Origin: Achromobacter xylosoxidans
GTDB taxonomy: Bacteria; Pseudomonadota; Gammaproteobacteria; Burkholderiales; Burkholderiaceae_B
Length of the DNA stretch: 64,000 bases
Reading direction: 5' to 3'
NCBI RefSeq assembly: GCF_001457475.1
Contig: NZ_LN831029.1
Coordinates: forward strand, 6,510,001-6,574,000
Shown here: piece after piece, positions 45,587 through 55,462 of the stretch
How the letters are laid out: each line of letters begins with the position of its first letter
How positions within the stretch are numbered: position 1 is the first letter of the stretch
Notes under the pieces: model-generated
What the model was told of the DNA's origin: nothing
Database searches by the model: none
Seen by the model: only the letters and a program-made list of their open reading frames with translations
Made by a program: the position numbers and the translations under genes

Positions 45587-47661
45587 GGCAGGGTGGTGCT
45601 TTCCGCGCCCAGCGGGACCACGTTGCCCAGCCGCTCTTTCAGCGACTGCGGCTGGCCGCTGAACATGGCGGCGTAGTAGACCGAGTTGGACATCACGTTC
45701 TTGACGTAGGTGCGCGTCTCGTTGAACGGAATGGTCTCGGCGAAGATCGCGCCTTCGACGGGGTGATTGAAGGTCGAGCGCCAGTTGTGCGGGCGGCGCG
45801 GACCGGCGTTGTAGCCGGCGCTGGCCAGCATCTGCGAACCGTTCAGGTCGCGCAGCACCATGTTCAGATAGTTGGTGCCCAGCTCGGTGTTGGTATCGAA
45901 GTCGTTGACGCTGTCGGGCGTGAAGTTGCTCATGCCGATCTTGCCCGCGACCCATTTGGCCGTGGCCGGCATCAGCTGCATCAGGCCGGAGGCGCCGACG
46001 TGCGAGCGCGCGTCCATGATGAAGCGCGATTCCTGGCGGATCAGGCCGTAGACCCAGGCGGGGTCGAGCGCGATGGCGTTGGCCTTGGCGGTGACGCGGC
46101 CCTCGAACGGCGCGATGAAGCGCTGGCTGAAGTCGAATTCCTTCTCGGTGCGGTCGGATGTGTTGACCACGCGGTCGTAGATGTTCTCGGCGCGTGCCAG
46201 TTCGGCGGCGGCAAGCAGTTGGCGGTCGCTCATGCCCCGCAACGCGAAGTTCCATTCGGGCACGGCTTCCTGGCGCCAGCCCAGGCGGAACAGCTGCACC
46301 GCGCGGCGCAGGCCCGGGTTGGCGCGGGCTTCGGCGATCTCGCTGTCGCTGATGGGCGCCGGGCGCGGCGGCACGGTGATGCGCCGGCCCAGTTCCTCGG
46401 CGGCCAGCTGGCCGTAGAAGTCGAAGCGGTCGGCGATGGAGGCGTAGGCCGCGTTGGCCTGCTCGCGACGGCCGGTGGCGGCCATGCCGCGCGCCTTCCA
46501 GTAGATCCAGGATGGATCCTGCTGTTGTGCTGCAGGCATCTGGTCGATGGACTCGATGACCCACTTCCAGTCGATCTTGGGCTGGCGTAGCGCCGCCCGC
46601 ACCTTCCAGCCGGCGTTGTATTCCGTCATGCGGATATGGCCGGCTTCGTGGTACCAGTCGTCGGCGCGGCTGTCCAGGTTGAGCGCGGCCACCAGCGCGT
46701 ACTGGCCACGGATCCAGGCCAGGTTCGACTTGGCCATGGACTTGGCCCATTCGCGCCGCAGGTAGGAATCGGCCACGTTGATGTCGGAACGGGCCAGGCG
46801 CGCCAGGGCGATGGTGACCAGTTCTTTTTCGTTGCGGCCCACCGGCAGGCGGTCCTGCCGCGTCAGCCAGCGCATCGGGTCCTTGATGAGGACGTCGTAG
46901 GTCTTCTGGTCGCGCGGCTCGAACATGTACTGCACGAACTTGCGCGCGTCGGTGGTCTTGTTGGCCTCGATGGCGTCGCGCAACTGCGGTTCGAGCTGGT
47001 CCCAGCCCAGGACGTTGTCGGCCACCAGCTGGTCGTACAGCGTCCAGCAGGCGCTGCCCGGCGCGAACACCGCCATGGCCTGCGCGGCCGTGGCACGCTG
47101 GCCGGTCATGTGCTTGGCGTTGAGGATGGCGCATTCGACCTGGGCGTTGCTGTTCTTGACCGGAGCCAGCTTGCGCACGGTCTCGAAGTCGCCGCTGCGC
47201 GCGGCGGCCAGCAGCCAGTCGGCGCGCAGCCGATCCGCCAGATAGGCATCGCCATTGCTGTTGATGAACTTCTGCAGCTCGGCGTTGGGACGCCCGCCCG
47301 CGGGCGGGCTCCACAGCTGATAGCGCAACAGCCAGTACTCCGGATACATGCCGAGCGGATCGGACTTGGCCTGGGGCACCAGGGCGCCCAGGATCGACCA
47401 CTGCTTGCGATTCATGGCTTCGCGCGCGGCCACCACGGCGGCCAGCGCGGGCGTTTCGGCGGTGGGCGGCAAGCCCGCCAGCACGGCCGGCGGCACGGCG
47501 ATGGCCGGTTGCGGCGCTTGCGCGGCGGGTTGCGGCTGGGTATTGACGGATGCGGTGCGCTGCTGGGCGTCGACGGGCGCGCAGGCCGCCGTGAACAGCG
47601 CCAGCAAGGGCAGCCAGCGGCGCAGGCCGGCGCGGGCGTCGGCGGTGCGCGGGGATTTCAT
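45583..47661 (-). CDS. slt: Soluble lytic murein transglycosylase (Slt70-like)
   Basis: About 692 residues. N-terminal signal with a possible lipobox (LFTAAC), a long alpha-superhelix domain, then the goose-lysozyme-like catalytic domain: [20 protein letters not shown] (catalytic Glu in QES), [13 protein letters not shown] and [13 protein letters not shown]. Cleaves peptidoglycan to 1,6-anhydro products in the periplasm. The ATG at 47661 is preferred because the signal peptide follows directly; a start at 47730 is possible. Confidence 0.9.
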   Translation of the reverse strand: MKSPRTADARAGLRRWLPLLALFTAACAPVDAQQRTASVNTQPQPAAQAPQPAIAVPPAVLAGLPPTAETPALAAVVAAREAMNRKQWSILGALVPQAKSDPLGMYPEYWLLRYQLWSPPAGGRPNAELQKFINSNGDAYLADRLRADWLLAAARSGDFETVRKLAPVKNSNAQVECAILNAKHMTGQRATAAQAMAVFAPGSACWTLYDQLVADNVLGWDQLEPQLRDAIEANKTTDARKFVQYMFEPRDQKTYDVLIKDPMRWLTRQDRLPVGRNEKELVTIALARLARSDINVADSYLRREWAKSMAKSNLAWIRGQYALVAALNLDSRADDWYHEAGHIRMTEYNAGWKVRAALRQPKIDWKWVIESIDQMPAAQQQDPSWIYWKARGMAATGRREQANAAYASIADRFDFYGQLAAEELGRRITVPPRPAPISDSEIAEARANPGLRRAVQLFRLGWRQEAVPEWNFALRGMSDRQLLAAAELARAENIYDRVVNTSDRTEKEFDFSQRFIAPFEGRVTAKANAIALDPAWVYGLIRQESRFIMDARSHVGASGLMQLMPATAKWVAGKIGMSNFTPDSVNDFDTNTELGTNYLNMVLRDLNGSQMLASAGYNAGPRRPHNWRSTFNHPVEGAIFAETIPFNETRTYVKNVMSNSVYYAAMFSGQPQSLKERLGNVVPLGAESTTLP

Positions 47662-47928
47662 GGCGGTTTTCTGATACCGTCCGGATTGCGGGCCGTGGAC
47701 CGCGGCCATGGGATTGCGCACGGGCTTCATGCGCGGACCTTGAGGGCAGCTTGCGGATCCGCGCAGTGATAGGCGCAGAGGCAGGCACGGCGATGCGCGT
47801 GATCGTTGGCGCGGCCGCCGGCGTGGCGACCGCCTGCGCGATGGCCCGCGCGCAGGTTCGCACCGTTAGACGTTTTATCGCTGACCCGCATTGTCGCCTT
47901 CATTTTCCACCCCTGTTACAGCTACCGC

Positions 47929-48603
47929 ATGACTACGCAAAATACTCCAGAGGATACCGCAAGCCAGCTACGCACGCGATTGCGGAAACTGCGCGCCGAA
48001 CTGCCTGAAGACCAACGCAGCCGCGGCGGCCTGCTGATGCGCGCGCGGCTGTTCACCTGGCTCAATGTGGCCCGCGACGAAGCCGTGCGGGCCGGCCGCC
48101 GCGCGCCCGCCGTCGTGGCGGCCTTCTGGCCCATGGAAGACGAGCCGGACCTGCGGCCGCTGCTGGAGCAATGGACCGAAAATGGTGTCACGGTGGCGCT
48201 GCCGGTGGTGCGCGAACGCAACGCGCCGCTGGCCTTCCTGCCCTGGACGCCCGACGCCGAACTGCGCGCCGGCCCCTATGGCATCCAGGAACCGGCGCAA
48301 GGGGCCGAGGTGCTGCCCGACGTGCTGCTGGTGCCCACCCTGGGTTACACCGAATCCGCCGACCGCCTCGGTTACGGCGGCGGCTACTACGACCGCACGC
48401 TGGCGGCGCTGCGCGAGCGCGGCCACGCCTTCACCACCATCGGCGTGGCCTGGAGCTGCGGCGAACTGGACCCCGGCTATGAACCCGCCGCCCACGACTT
48501 CCGCCTCGACGCCGTCATCACGCCGGACGGCTGGGTGCCGCATGCCCCGCAGGAACAACCCGGCCAAGGCGGCACCACGGTGCAACGCTACACGCTGCGC
48601 TGA
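47929..48603 (+). CDS. 5-formyltetrahydrofolate cyclo-ligase
   Basis: 224 residues. Recognised by PAVVAAFWPMEDEPDL, the LPVV substrate strand and the C-terminal LVPTLGYTESADRLGYGGGYYDRTL nucleotide-binding motif. Converts 5-formyl-THF to 5,10-methenyl-THF with ATP. Divergent from slt. A 6S RNA often adjoins this gene in proteobacteria, but none could be confirmed here. Confidence 0.9.
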   Translation: MTTQNTPEDTASQLRTRLRKLRAELPEDQRSRGGLLMRARLFTWLNVARDEAVRAGRRAPAVVAAFWPMEDEPDLRPLLEQWTENGVTVALPVVRERNAPLAFLPWTPDAELRAGPYGIQEPAQGAEVLPDVLLVPTLGYTESADRLGYGGGYYDRTLAALRERGHAFTTIGVAWSCGELDPGYEPAAHDFRLDAVITPDGWVPHAPQEQPGQGGTTVQRYTLR

Positions 48604-48621
48604 CGCACCAGTTTTGCCCCG

Positions 48622-48648
48622 GGGCTTGCACCAGAACGGTGCAAGCCC
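48622..48648 (+). terminator. Hairpin after the cyclo-ligase gene
   Basis: Perfect 11-bp arms GGGCTTGCACC (48622-48632) and GGTGCAAGCCC (48638-48648), 5-base loop, 19 bp past the stop. No U-run, so it may be a processing or stability structure instead. Confidence 0.55.
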
Positions 48649-49008
48649 TATGATCTGACCCTGATATCCCCGATTGCCGCTTGCTGCGGCATCCCTCGCG
48701 GGCACCACCCCGCTCCGCCTGCGCGCGCCGTCCGCGCCGACGCCATGCCGTCGCGCAGCCCCACATTCGGACCTGTTCCGCCCCGCCCACCCGGCAGCGG
48801 AAGCCGTCGTCCCGCCCACGCCATCGCTGCCTCCGTACATCCGGAGGGTAGCCAGCCGCCGCCGACCAGAGGATATTTACCTCCAGGCGGCCCCCCGTCG
48901 GCGCCAGCCCAAGCTGGCACACGGGTTGCTTATTCATTCAGACCGGCCACGCATGGCCGGACAACGGCCGCGCCCAAGCCGGCCGTCAGCATCTGCAACG
49001 GAGGAGCC
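48649..49008. other. Gap before the Anbu operon
   Basis: About 360 bp. GC-rich, no conserved gene or RNA recognised. Contains GGAGGAG just before the ATG at 49009; the operon promoter should be here. Confidence 0.4.
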
Positions 49009-50439
49009 ATGAAGGACAGATCATCCCGTCCCGCCGCCTATGACGAAATGCGCGACAGCGCAGGCGGCATACGCTCCCACTACCAGGCCTTCGAGCGCTG
49101 GCACCAGGAGCAATCGGCCGAAGCCATGGCGGCGCGCCGCCTGGAGGCCGACCTGAGTTTCCGGCGGGTCGGCATCACTTTTTCGGTGGCGGGCGACGCC
49201 GCCGGCACCGAGCGCCTGATCCCGTTCGACATGATCCCGCGCATCATTCCCGCCGACGAATGGCGCCGCCTGGAGGCCGGCCTGAAACAGCGCGTGCGGG
49301 CGCTCAACATGTTCATCCACGACATCTATCACGGCCATGAGATCGTGCGCGCCGGCGTGGTGCCGGCCGAGCAGGTGTTCCTGAACGCCCAGTACCGCCC
49401 CGAAATGCAGGATGTGGACGTGGCCGAGGACATCTACTGCCACATCGCCGGGGTCGACATCGTGCGCGCCGGCGCCGGCGAGTTCTACGTGCTGGAGGAC
49501 AACCTGCGGGTGCCGTCCGGTGTGTCGTACATGCTGGAGAACCGCAAGATGTCGATGCGGCTGATGCCCGACGCGTTCAGCCGCATCAAGGTCGAACCGG
49601 TGGCGCACTACCCAGACCTGCTGCTGGACAACCTGCGCGAAGTGGCGCCGCACGGCGGCGATGATCCCACGGTGGTGGTGCTGACGCCCGGCATGTACAA
49701 CTCGGCCTATTTCGAGCACGCCTTCCTGGCGCAGCAGATGGGCGTGGAACTGGTGGAGGGCCAGGATCTTTTTGTCGAGCAGAACACGGTCTACATGCGC
49801 ACCACGCAGGGGCCGCGCAAGGTGGACGTGATCTACCGCCGGCTGGATGACGACTTCCTGGATCCGTTGTCGTTCCGCGCCGACTCGGCGCTGGGCGTGC
49901 CGGGGCTGCTGTCGGTGTACCGCGCCGGCCGCGTGACGCTGGCCAATGCGATCGGCACGGGAATCGCCGACGACAAGTCCACCTATCTCTACGTGCCCGA
50001 CATGATCCGCTTTTATCTGAGCGAGGAGCCGATCCTGTCGAACGTGCCCACCTGGCGCTGCGGCCGGCCGGAGGAACTGTCGCACGTGCTGGCCAACATG
50101 CACGACCTGGTGGTCAAGGAAGTGCATGGCGCCGGCGGCTACGGCATGCTGGTGGGTCCGTCGGCCTCGCGCGCCGAGGTCGAGTCGTTCAAGGAGCGCG
50201 TGCGCGCCAACCCCGCCAACTACATCGCGCAGCCCACGCTGGCCCTGTCCACGGTGCCGACCTACGTTGAATCCGGCGTGGCGCCGCGCCACGTCGACCT
50301 GCGCCCCTACGTGCTGTGCGGCAAGGACATCCGCACGGTGCCGGGCGGCCTGTGCCGCGTGGCGCTGACCGAAGGCTCGCTGGTGGTCAACAGCAGCCAG
50401 GGCGGCGGCACCAAGGACACCTGGGTTCTGGAGGAATAA
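49009..50439 (+). CDS. Circularly permuted ATP-grasp protein of the Anbu operon
   Basis: 476 residues. YDEMRDSAGGIRSHYQAFER, FDMIPRIIPADEWRRLEAGL and NMFIHDIYHG are signatures of the DUF404/407 (CP_ATPgrasp) family, followed by VLEDNLRVPSGVSYMLENR and KEVHGAGGYGMLVGP. Proteins of this family probably ligate an amino acid or peptide using ATP; the product is unknown. GGAGGAG fixes the start. First of four tightly spaced genes ending with an Anbu peptidase. Confidence 0.88.
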   Translation: MKDRSSRPAAYDEMRDSAGGIRSHYQAFERWHQEQSAEAMAARRLEADLSFRRVGITFSVAGDAAGTERLIPFDMIPRIIPADEWRRLEAGLKQRVRALNMFIHDIYHGHEIVRAGVVPAEQVFLNAQYRPEMQDVDVAEDIYCHIAGVDIVRAGAGEFYVLEDNLRVPSGVSYMLENRKMSMRLMPDAFSRIKVEPVAHYPDLLLDNLREVAPHGGDDPTVVVLTPGMYNSAYFEHAFLAQQMGVELVEGQDLFVEQNTVYMRTTQGPRKVDVIYRRLDDDFLDPLSFRADSALGVPGLLSVYRAGRVTLANAIGTGIADDKSTYLYVPDMIRFYLSEEPILSNVPTWRCGRPEELSHVLANMHDLVVKEVHGAGGYGMLVGPSASRAEVESFKERVRANPANYIAQPTLALSTVPTYVESGVAPRHVDLRPYVLCGKDIRTVPGGLCRVALTEGSLVVNSSQGGGTKDTWVLEE

Positions 50440-50441
50440 CG

Positions 50442-51428
50442 ATGCTGAGCCGAACCGCCGACAATCTGTTCTGGATGTGCCGCTACACCGAGCGCGCCGA
50501 GAACACCGCCCGCATGCTGGACGTGAACCTGCAGATGTCGCTGCTGCCGCAGGACGCGCAGACCCGCGAAGGCTCGTGGAACGCCGTGCTGCGCATCTCC
50601 GAATTGCACCGCCTCTATCACGCCAAGCACGCCGCGATATCGCCGCAGGACGTGCTGCAGTACATGGTGCGCGACGCCGAGAACCCCTCGTCCATCTACA
50701 GCTGCATGCGCGCCGCGCGCGAAAACGCCCGCGCGGTGCGCGGCAGCCTCACCACCGAAGTCTGGGAGACCTACAACACCACCTGGCTGGAACTGCTCAA
50801 GCACCTGCACACCGGCCTGCTGGAACGCAACCCGGGCGAGTTCTTCGAATGGGTCAAGTTCCGCTCGCACCTTGCGCGCGGCGTCACCATCGGCACCATG
50901 CTCGAAGACGAGGCGCTGTACTTCCTGCGCATCGGCATGCACCTGGAGCGGGCGGACAACACCGCGCGGATGCTGGATGTGAAGTTCCACGAGCGCGACG
51001 GCGACGGCGCGCAGCAACAGCAACAGGAAGGCCGCGGCGAAGGCAGCCCTTCGGGCGCGCTGCAAAGCGAGTTCTACCGCTGGTCGGCGCTGCTCAGCTC
51101 GGTGTCCGGGCTGGAGATCTATCGCAAGGTGTACCGCGACGTCATCACGCCGGACCGCGTGGCCGAGCTGCTGATCCTGCATCCCGACATGCCGCGCTCG
51201 CTGCTGGCGGCCATGCGGGCGGTATCCGAGGATCTGGCCCGTGTGTCCAACCAGCGCTCGACCGAAACCCAGCGACGCGCCGGCATGCTCTGCGCCGAAC
51301 TGCAATTCGGCCGCGTCGAGGACATCCTGCGCAGCGGCCTGCACCAGTACCTGGAGCACTTCCTGGACCGCATCAACGACCTGGGCAACCGGATCAGCCA
51401 GGACTTCCTGGTGCCGTTGTCGGCATGA
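50442..51428 (+). CDS. Alpha-E domain protein (DUF403)
   Basis: 328 residues, almost entirely helical. MLSRTADNLFWMCRYTERAE is the family opening, and LEDEALYFLRIGMHLERADN with ARMLDVKFHE is the second conserved block. Function unknown; found as the partner of the ATP-grasp gene in Anbu operons. Starts 2 bp after that gene. A Gln/Glu-rich insertion follows residue 185. Confidence 0.88.
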   Translation: MLSRTADNLFWMCRYTERAENTARMLDVNLQMSLLPQDAQTREGSWNAVLRISELHRLYHAKHAAISPQDVLQYMVRDAENPSSIYSCMRAARENARAVRGSLTTEVWETYNTTWLELLKHLHTGLLERNPGEFFEWVKFRSHLARGVTIGTMLEDEALYFLRIGMHLERADNTARMLDVKFHERDGDGAQQQQQEGRGEGSPSGALQSEFYRWSALLSSVSGLEIYRKVYRDVITPDRVAELLILHPDMPRSLLAAMRAVSEDLARVSNQRSTETQRRAGMLCAELQFGRVEDILRSGLHQYLEHFLDRINDLGNRISQDFLVPLSA

Positions 51429-51441
51429 CAAGGAGACAGGC

Positions 51442-52245
51442 ATGAAACAGATCATCACGCACGTCACGCACTACCGCTATACGGCGCCCGTCACCTACAG
51501 CATCCAGACGCTGCGGCTGACGCCGCGCGACGACGAACACCAGCGCGTGCTGCGCTGGCACATCGAGGCGCCCGGCGCGCTCGAGCAGCAGGTGGACGCC
51601 TACGGCAACATCACCCACACGCTGACGTTGAACCGCCCGCACACCGAGATCGAGCTGCGCGTGGTCGGGCAGGTATTGGTCGGCTCGCTGACGCAGGGCG
51701 CGCTGGGCGGCGAGGACAGCCGCCTGCCGGTGCACGCCTATTGCGTGCAGACGCCGCTGACGCAGGCTGATGACACCATCCTCGCCTTCGCCCACGCCGT
51801 GCTGCCCGACGGCCTGAACACGCCCGCCGACGTGCTGACACTGGCCACCGCGATCCACGACCGGGTCGCCTACGAGCCCGGCACCACTGACGTCACCACC
51901 GCCGCCGGCCAGGTGCTGGCGCTGGGCCATGGCGTCTGCCAGGACCACGCCCACCTGTTCCTGGCCTGCGTGCGCGGCCTGGGCGTGCCGGCCCGCTACG
52001 TCAGCGGCTACCTGTACACCACGGCCCAGCACGCCGCCAGCCATGCCTGGGCCGACGTCTGGCTGGCAGGCGCCGGCTGGACCAGCGTGGACGTGACCAA
52101 CCGCCAGTTCGCCTCCGATTGCCACTGCCGCCTGGCGGTGGGGCGCGACTACGACTCGGCCTCGCCGGTGCGCGGCGTGCGCAGCGGCGGCGGCGAGGAA
52201 TCCATGGAGGTCAACGTGCAGGTCCAGACCGCGGCCCAGCAATAA
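51442..52245 (+). CDS. Transglutaminase-like cysteine protease of the Anbu operon
   Basis: 267 residues. N-terminal beta domain, then the catalytic triad region: GHGVCQDHAHLFLACVRGLG (Cys), SHAWADVWL (His) and WTSVDVTN (Asp). Bacterial transglutaminase-like proteins of this type are usually proteases or amidases. AAGGAG precedes the ATG; 13-bp gap to the alpha-E gene. Confidence 0.88.
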   Translation: MKQIITHVTHYRYTAPVTYSIQTLRLTPRDDEHQRVLRWHIEAPGALEQQVDAYGNITHTLTLNRPHTEIELRVVGQVLVGSLTQGALGGEDSRLPVHAYCVQTPLTQADDTILAFAHAVLPDGLNTPADVLTLATAIHDRVAYEPGTTDVTTAAGQVLALGHGVCQDHAHLFLACVRGLGVPARYVSGYLYTTAQHAASHAWADVWLAGAGWTSVDVTNRQFASDCHCRLAVGRDYDSASPVRGVRSGGGEESMEVNVQVQTAAQQ

Positions 52246-52300
52246 CCCCGTCCGGCCACGCCGCAATACAATGCGGTGTGGCTTTTCCCATTTTTCGATC

Positions 52301-53164
52301 ATGACCTACTGCGTAGCCGCCCGCTTAGACGCCGGCCTGGTTTTCCTGTCCGATTCCCGCACCAATGCCGGGGTCGACCAGATCAGCGTATTCCGCAAGA
52401 TGACCGTCTTCGAGCGTCCCGGCGAACGCATGATGGTGCTGATGACCTCCGGCAACCTGGCCGTCAGCCAGGCCGTGCTGAACGCGCTGGCACGGCAGCA
52501 CGACGAGGGCGGCGAAACCGTCTGGAACGCGCCCGACATGTTCGAGGCCACCCGCCGCGTCGGCGCGGCGGTGCGCGCGGTCTACCACCGCGAGGCCGCG
52601 GCCCTGCACGAACAGGGCGTGGACTTCAACGTCAGCCTGATCTTCGGCGGCCAGATCGGCAGCGAGCGCTGCCGCCTGTTCCAAGTGTATTCGGCCGGCA
52701 ACTTCATCGAGGCCGGCTCGGAATGCCCGTACTTCCAGATCGGCGAGGCCAAGTACGGCAAGCCCATCCTGGACCGCGTGCTACGCCCCGACACCTCGCT
52801 GGACGAGGCCGCCAAGTGCGCGCTGATCTCCATGGATTCGACGCTGCGCTCGAACATCTCGGTCGGGCTGCCGCTGGACCTGCTGGTCTACGACGCCGAC
52901 GCGCTGCGCGTCACCCATTTCGCCAGCATCGACGAGCACAACGAATATTTCCGCATGATCCGCAGCACGTGGGGCGAACGCCTGCGCCAGGTGTTCGCCG
53001 AGATCCCCGATCCACTCTGGACCCGTCCTGAAGACCCCGGCTCGCTGGTGCCCGCCAGCCGCATCCACCAGCCGCTGCGCGCCGAACCGGTGGACATGAC
53101 GCCGCCGGCCTATCCGACGCCGCAGGTGCTGGCGCAAGACCCGGGGAAGGACCAGCCGAACTAG
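52301..53164 (+). CDS. Anbu proteasome-like peptidase
   Basis: 287 residues. The N-terminus MTYCVAARLDAGLVFLSDSR places Thr right after the initiator Met, as for the N-terminal nucleophile of proteasome beta-subunit relatives; SDSRTNAGVDQISVFRKM follows the Anbu pattern. Homologues assemble into helical or open rings rather than stacked heptamers. It closes the four-gene operon, whose joint function (a possible peptide-tagging or degradation pathway) is not established. Confidence 0.88.
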   Translation: MTYCVAARLDAGLVFLSDSRTNAGVDQISVFRKMTVFERPGERMMVLMTSGNLAVSQAVLNALARQHDEGGETVWNAPDMFEATRRVGAAVRAVYHREAAALHEQGVDFNVSLIFGGQIGSERCRLFQVYSAGNFIEAGSECPYFQIGEAKYGKPILDRVLRPDTSLDEAAKCALISMDSTLRSNISVGLPLDLLVYDADALRVTHFASIDEHNEYFRMIRSTWGERLRQVFAEIPDPLWTRPEDPGSLVPASRIHQPLRAEPVDMTPPAYPTPQVLAQDPGKDQPN

Positions 53165-53317
53165 GCAGGACCTGTCTCACCGTACAAACCCGGCTTTCCG
53201 CTTCCCTAAGCCCGGCTTGTAAAACCGCAAATTCTCATCTTCCGGCTGGCGCGCCACACTGGCGCCAGCCCGCCATGCATCGTCTTGCGGGTCGCCATAA
53301 CACCATAAGGACGAGAC

Positions 53318-54316
53318 ATGACCCCGAATTTCCCGCGCGCCCTGCGGCGCCTGGCCGTGCCGTTGCTGGCGCTGGGCTGCCTGGCCGGCGGCCCAGCCAT
53401 GGCCCAGAGCAACTATCCCAACCATCCCATTTCCCTGGTCGTGCCGTTCGCGGCGGGCGGTCCCACCGACGTAGTGGCCCGCAGCCTGGGCGCCGCCATG
53501 TCCAAGACGCTGGGTCAGAGCATCGTGGTCGAGAATCGTCCGGGTGCGGGCGGCACGCTGGCGGCTACGCACGTGGCGCGGGCAGCGCCGGACGGCTATA
53601 CCTTCCTGATCCACCACAACGGCATGGCCACGGCGCCCGCGTTGTATCGCAAGCTGCCGTTCAACCCGCTCACCGACTTCGCCTACGTCGGCCAGGTGGC
53701 CGACGTCCCCATGACGCTGCTGGGCCGCAAGGACCTGCCGCCGGGCGACATGGTCGAATTCATCAAGTACGCGCGCGCCAATGGCAACAAGATCAACCTG
53801 GCCAACGCCGGCCTGGGCGCGGTCTCGCAGTTGTGCGGCATGCTGCTGCAGGAAGCGCTCGGGACGCAGTTCACCACCATTCCGTATGCCGGCACCGCGC
53901 CCGCGCTGACGGCGTTGCTGGGCGGCCAGGTGGATGTGCTGTGCGACCAGACCACGCAGACCATTCCGCACATCAAGGCGCAGCGGGTGAAGCTGTACGG
54001 CGTCACCACGCTCGACCGCATCAGGACGCTGCCGGACTCGCCGACCCTGCAGGAAAGTGGCGTGAAGGGCTTCGAGGTCAAGGTCTGGCATGGCGTCTAT
54101 GCGCCCAAGGGCACGCCACCGGAAGTGGTGGCAAAGTTCAATGAGTCGCTGCGCGCGGCGCTGAAGGACCCCGCCTTCACGCAGAAGATGGCCGAACTGG
54201 GCGCGGAGATCGTGCCCGAGGCCAAGCAGACGCCGGCCGGCCTGCAAAGCTGGCTGCAGTCGGAAGTGGACAAGTGGGGGCCGATCATCCGCAAGGCGGG
54301 CGTGTACGCGGACTGA
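53318..54316 (+). CDS. Bug-type periplasmic receptor (tripartite tricarboxylate transport)
   Basis: 332 residues. Signal peptide ending GGPAMAQ, then YPNHPISLVVPFAAGGPTDV with the carboxylate-binding loop, ENRPGAGGTLAATHVA and PYAGTAPALTALLGGQVDV, all standard Bug (TctC) motifs. Binds small carboxylates or related solutes. No transporter membrane genes adjoin it, as is common for the expanded Bug family of this genus. Confidence 0.88.
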   Translation: MTPNFPRALRRLAVPLLALGCLAGGPAMAQSNYPNHPISLVVPFAAGGPTDVVARSLGAAMSKTLGQSIVVENRPGAGGTLAATHVARAAPDGYTFLIHHNGMATAPALYRKLPFNPLTDFAYVGQVADVPMTLLGRKDLPPGDMVEFIKYARANGNKINLANAGLGAVSQLCGMLLQEALGTQFTTIPYAGTAPALTALLGGQVDVLCDQTTQTIPHIKAQRVKLYGVTTLDRIRTLPDSPTLQESGVKGFEVKVWHGVYAPKGTPPEVVAKFNESLRAALKDPAFTQKMAELGAEIVPEAKQTPAGLQSWLQSEVDKWGPIIRKAGVYAD

Positions 54317-54430
54317 AGCACCGGGCTCGCCCCGGACGTGCGCCTGCCGCCACCGCCCTGCCGACAAGTGGCGGCGGCAAGAGGCGCATGCCGGCAGCCC
54401 CGCGACGTGGCTCTGACACGTCGAAAAAAA

Positions 54431-54451
54431 GGCCGGCAATGATTGCCGGCC
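54431..54451. terminator. Bidirectional terminator between the Bug gene and metF
   Basis: Perfect 9-bp arms GGCCGGCAA (54431-54439) and TTGCCGGCC (54443-54451), flanked by AAAAAAA on one side and CTTT on the other. Lies between converging genes. Confidence 0.75.
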
Positions 54452-54483
54452 TTTCCGTTGCCGCCTGACGAGCAGCCTGGCTG

Positions 54484-55326
54484 CTACACGCTCAGTTCCT
54501 TCCACACCGCCAGCGGCGCTTCGGCATGGTTGAGGGTGTAGAAGTGCAGGCCGGGCGCGCCGTTGTCCAGCAGGTTCTGGCACAGCTCGGTGACCACATC
54601 CACGCCGAAGGCGCGGATCGAGGCCTTGTCATCGCCCAGTTCGGCCAGGCGCAGGCGGATCCAGCGTGGCACTTCGGCGCCGCACATTTCCGAGAAGCGC
54701 AGCAGCTGGGTGTGGTTGGTGATGGGCATGATGCCCGGCACGATCGGCACCCGCACACCCTTGGCCTGGGCCCGGTCGACGAAGTCGAAGTAGGCGTCGG
54801 CGTTGAAGAAGTACTGGGTGATGGCGGCATTGGCGCCCGCCTTGACCTTGGCCACGAAGTGATCCAGATCCGCCGACGGATTGGCGGCCTGCGGGTGCAT
54901 TTCGGGATAGGCCGCCACTTCGATGTGGAACCAATCGCCCGTTTCCTCGCGGATGAACGACACCAGTTCGTTGGCGTAGCGCAGTTCGCCGGCGTCGCCG
55001 CCCATGCCCGAGGGCAGGTCGCCGCGCAGGGCGACCACGCGCCGCACGCCTTCGTTCTTGTAGGCCTGCAGGATGTCCCGCAGGTCCTGGCGCGAGGCGC
55101 CGACGCACGACAGGTGCGGCGCCGCATCGCAGCCCAGGTTACGCAGCGTGCGCACCGCGTCGGCCGTGCCGGCGCGGGTGGAGCCGCCGGCGCCGAACGT
55201 CACGCTGACGTACTTGGGCTGGATCGCCAGCATCTGCTTGGCCGCGCGGACCAGCCGCTCCTGGCCGGCCAGGTCGCGAGGCGGAAAGAATTCCAGGCTG
55301 AAAGCCGGAGAAGTCGAGTCGGACAT
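54484..55326 (-). CDS. metF: 5,10-methylenetetrahydrofolate reductase
   Basis: 280 residues. FSLEFFPPRD opens the (beta/alpha)8 barrel with the catalytic Glu, then VSVTFGAGGSTR, HLSCVGASR and VALRGDLPSG (FAD-binding Asp). Makes 5-methyl-THF for methionine synthesis. Third gene of a minus-strand run behind ahcY and therefore possibly under the SAH riboswitch. A dispersed repeat separates it from the gene before. Confidence 0.93.
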   Translation of the reverse strand: MSDSTSPAFSLEFFPPRDLAGQERLVRAAKQMLAIQPKYVSVTFGAGGSTRAGTADAVRTLRNLGCDAAPHLSCVGASRQDLRDILQAYKNEGVRRVVALRGDLPSGMGGDAGELRYANELVSFIREETGDWFHIEVAAYPEMHPQAANPSADLDHFVAKVKAGANAAITQYFFNADAYFDFVDRAQAKGVRVPIVPGIMPITNHTQLLRFSEMCGAEVPRWIRLRLAELGDDKASIRAFGVDVVTELCQNLLDNGAPGLHFYTLNHAEAPLAVWKELSV

Positions 55327-55374
55327 ATCGGATCAGTTATCCATAGCGCCATGCGCATCGCATGAAACAGGTGC

Positions 55375-55457
55375 CGCCCCCTCGGGGTGCCGCGGAGCCG
55401 GCTTTGCCGGCCCGCTGGCACGCCCCCTTGAGGGGGAGCGCGTGGCGCTCGGGGGTG
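55375..55457. repeat. Dispersed GC-rich palindromic repeat, copy B
   Basis: On the plus strand reads GCCGCCCCCTCGGGGTGCCG, then GAGCCGGCTTTGCCGGCCCG, then CCCCCTTGAGGGGGAGCG and CTCGGGGGTGGGA. Its reverse complement matches 4147-4225 block by block. Two nested palindromes visible. Located between metF and the small membrane protein gene, where it could trim or attenuate the operon transcript (inferred). Confidence 0.7.
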
Positions 55458-55462
55458 GGAAT

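Noticed and set aside
44483..47863. A 1126-codon minus-strand frame covering cca and beyond
   Set aside because: Only the 367 codons of cca are real; the rest is a GC-rich shadow of the transglycosylase gene, whose own frame carries the catalytic motifs and ends in an ATGA overlap with cca.
47731..47928. Possible 6S RNA next to the formyl-THF cyclo-ligase gene
   Set aside because: Position is suggestive, but I could not recognise the conserved closing stem and central bubble, so it is not annotated.
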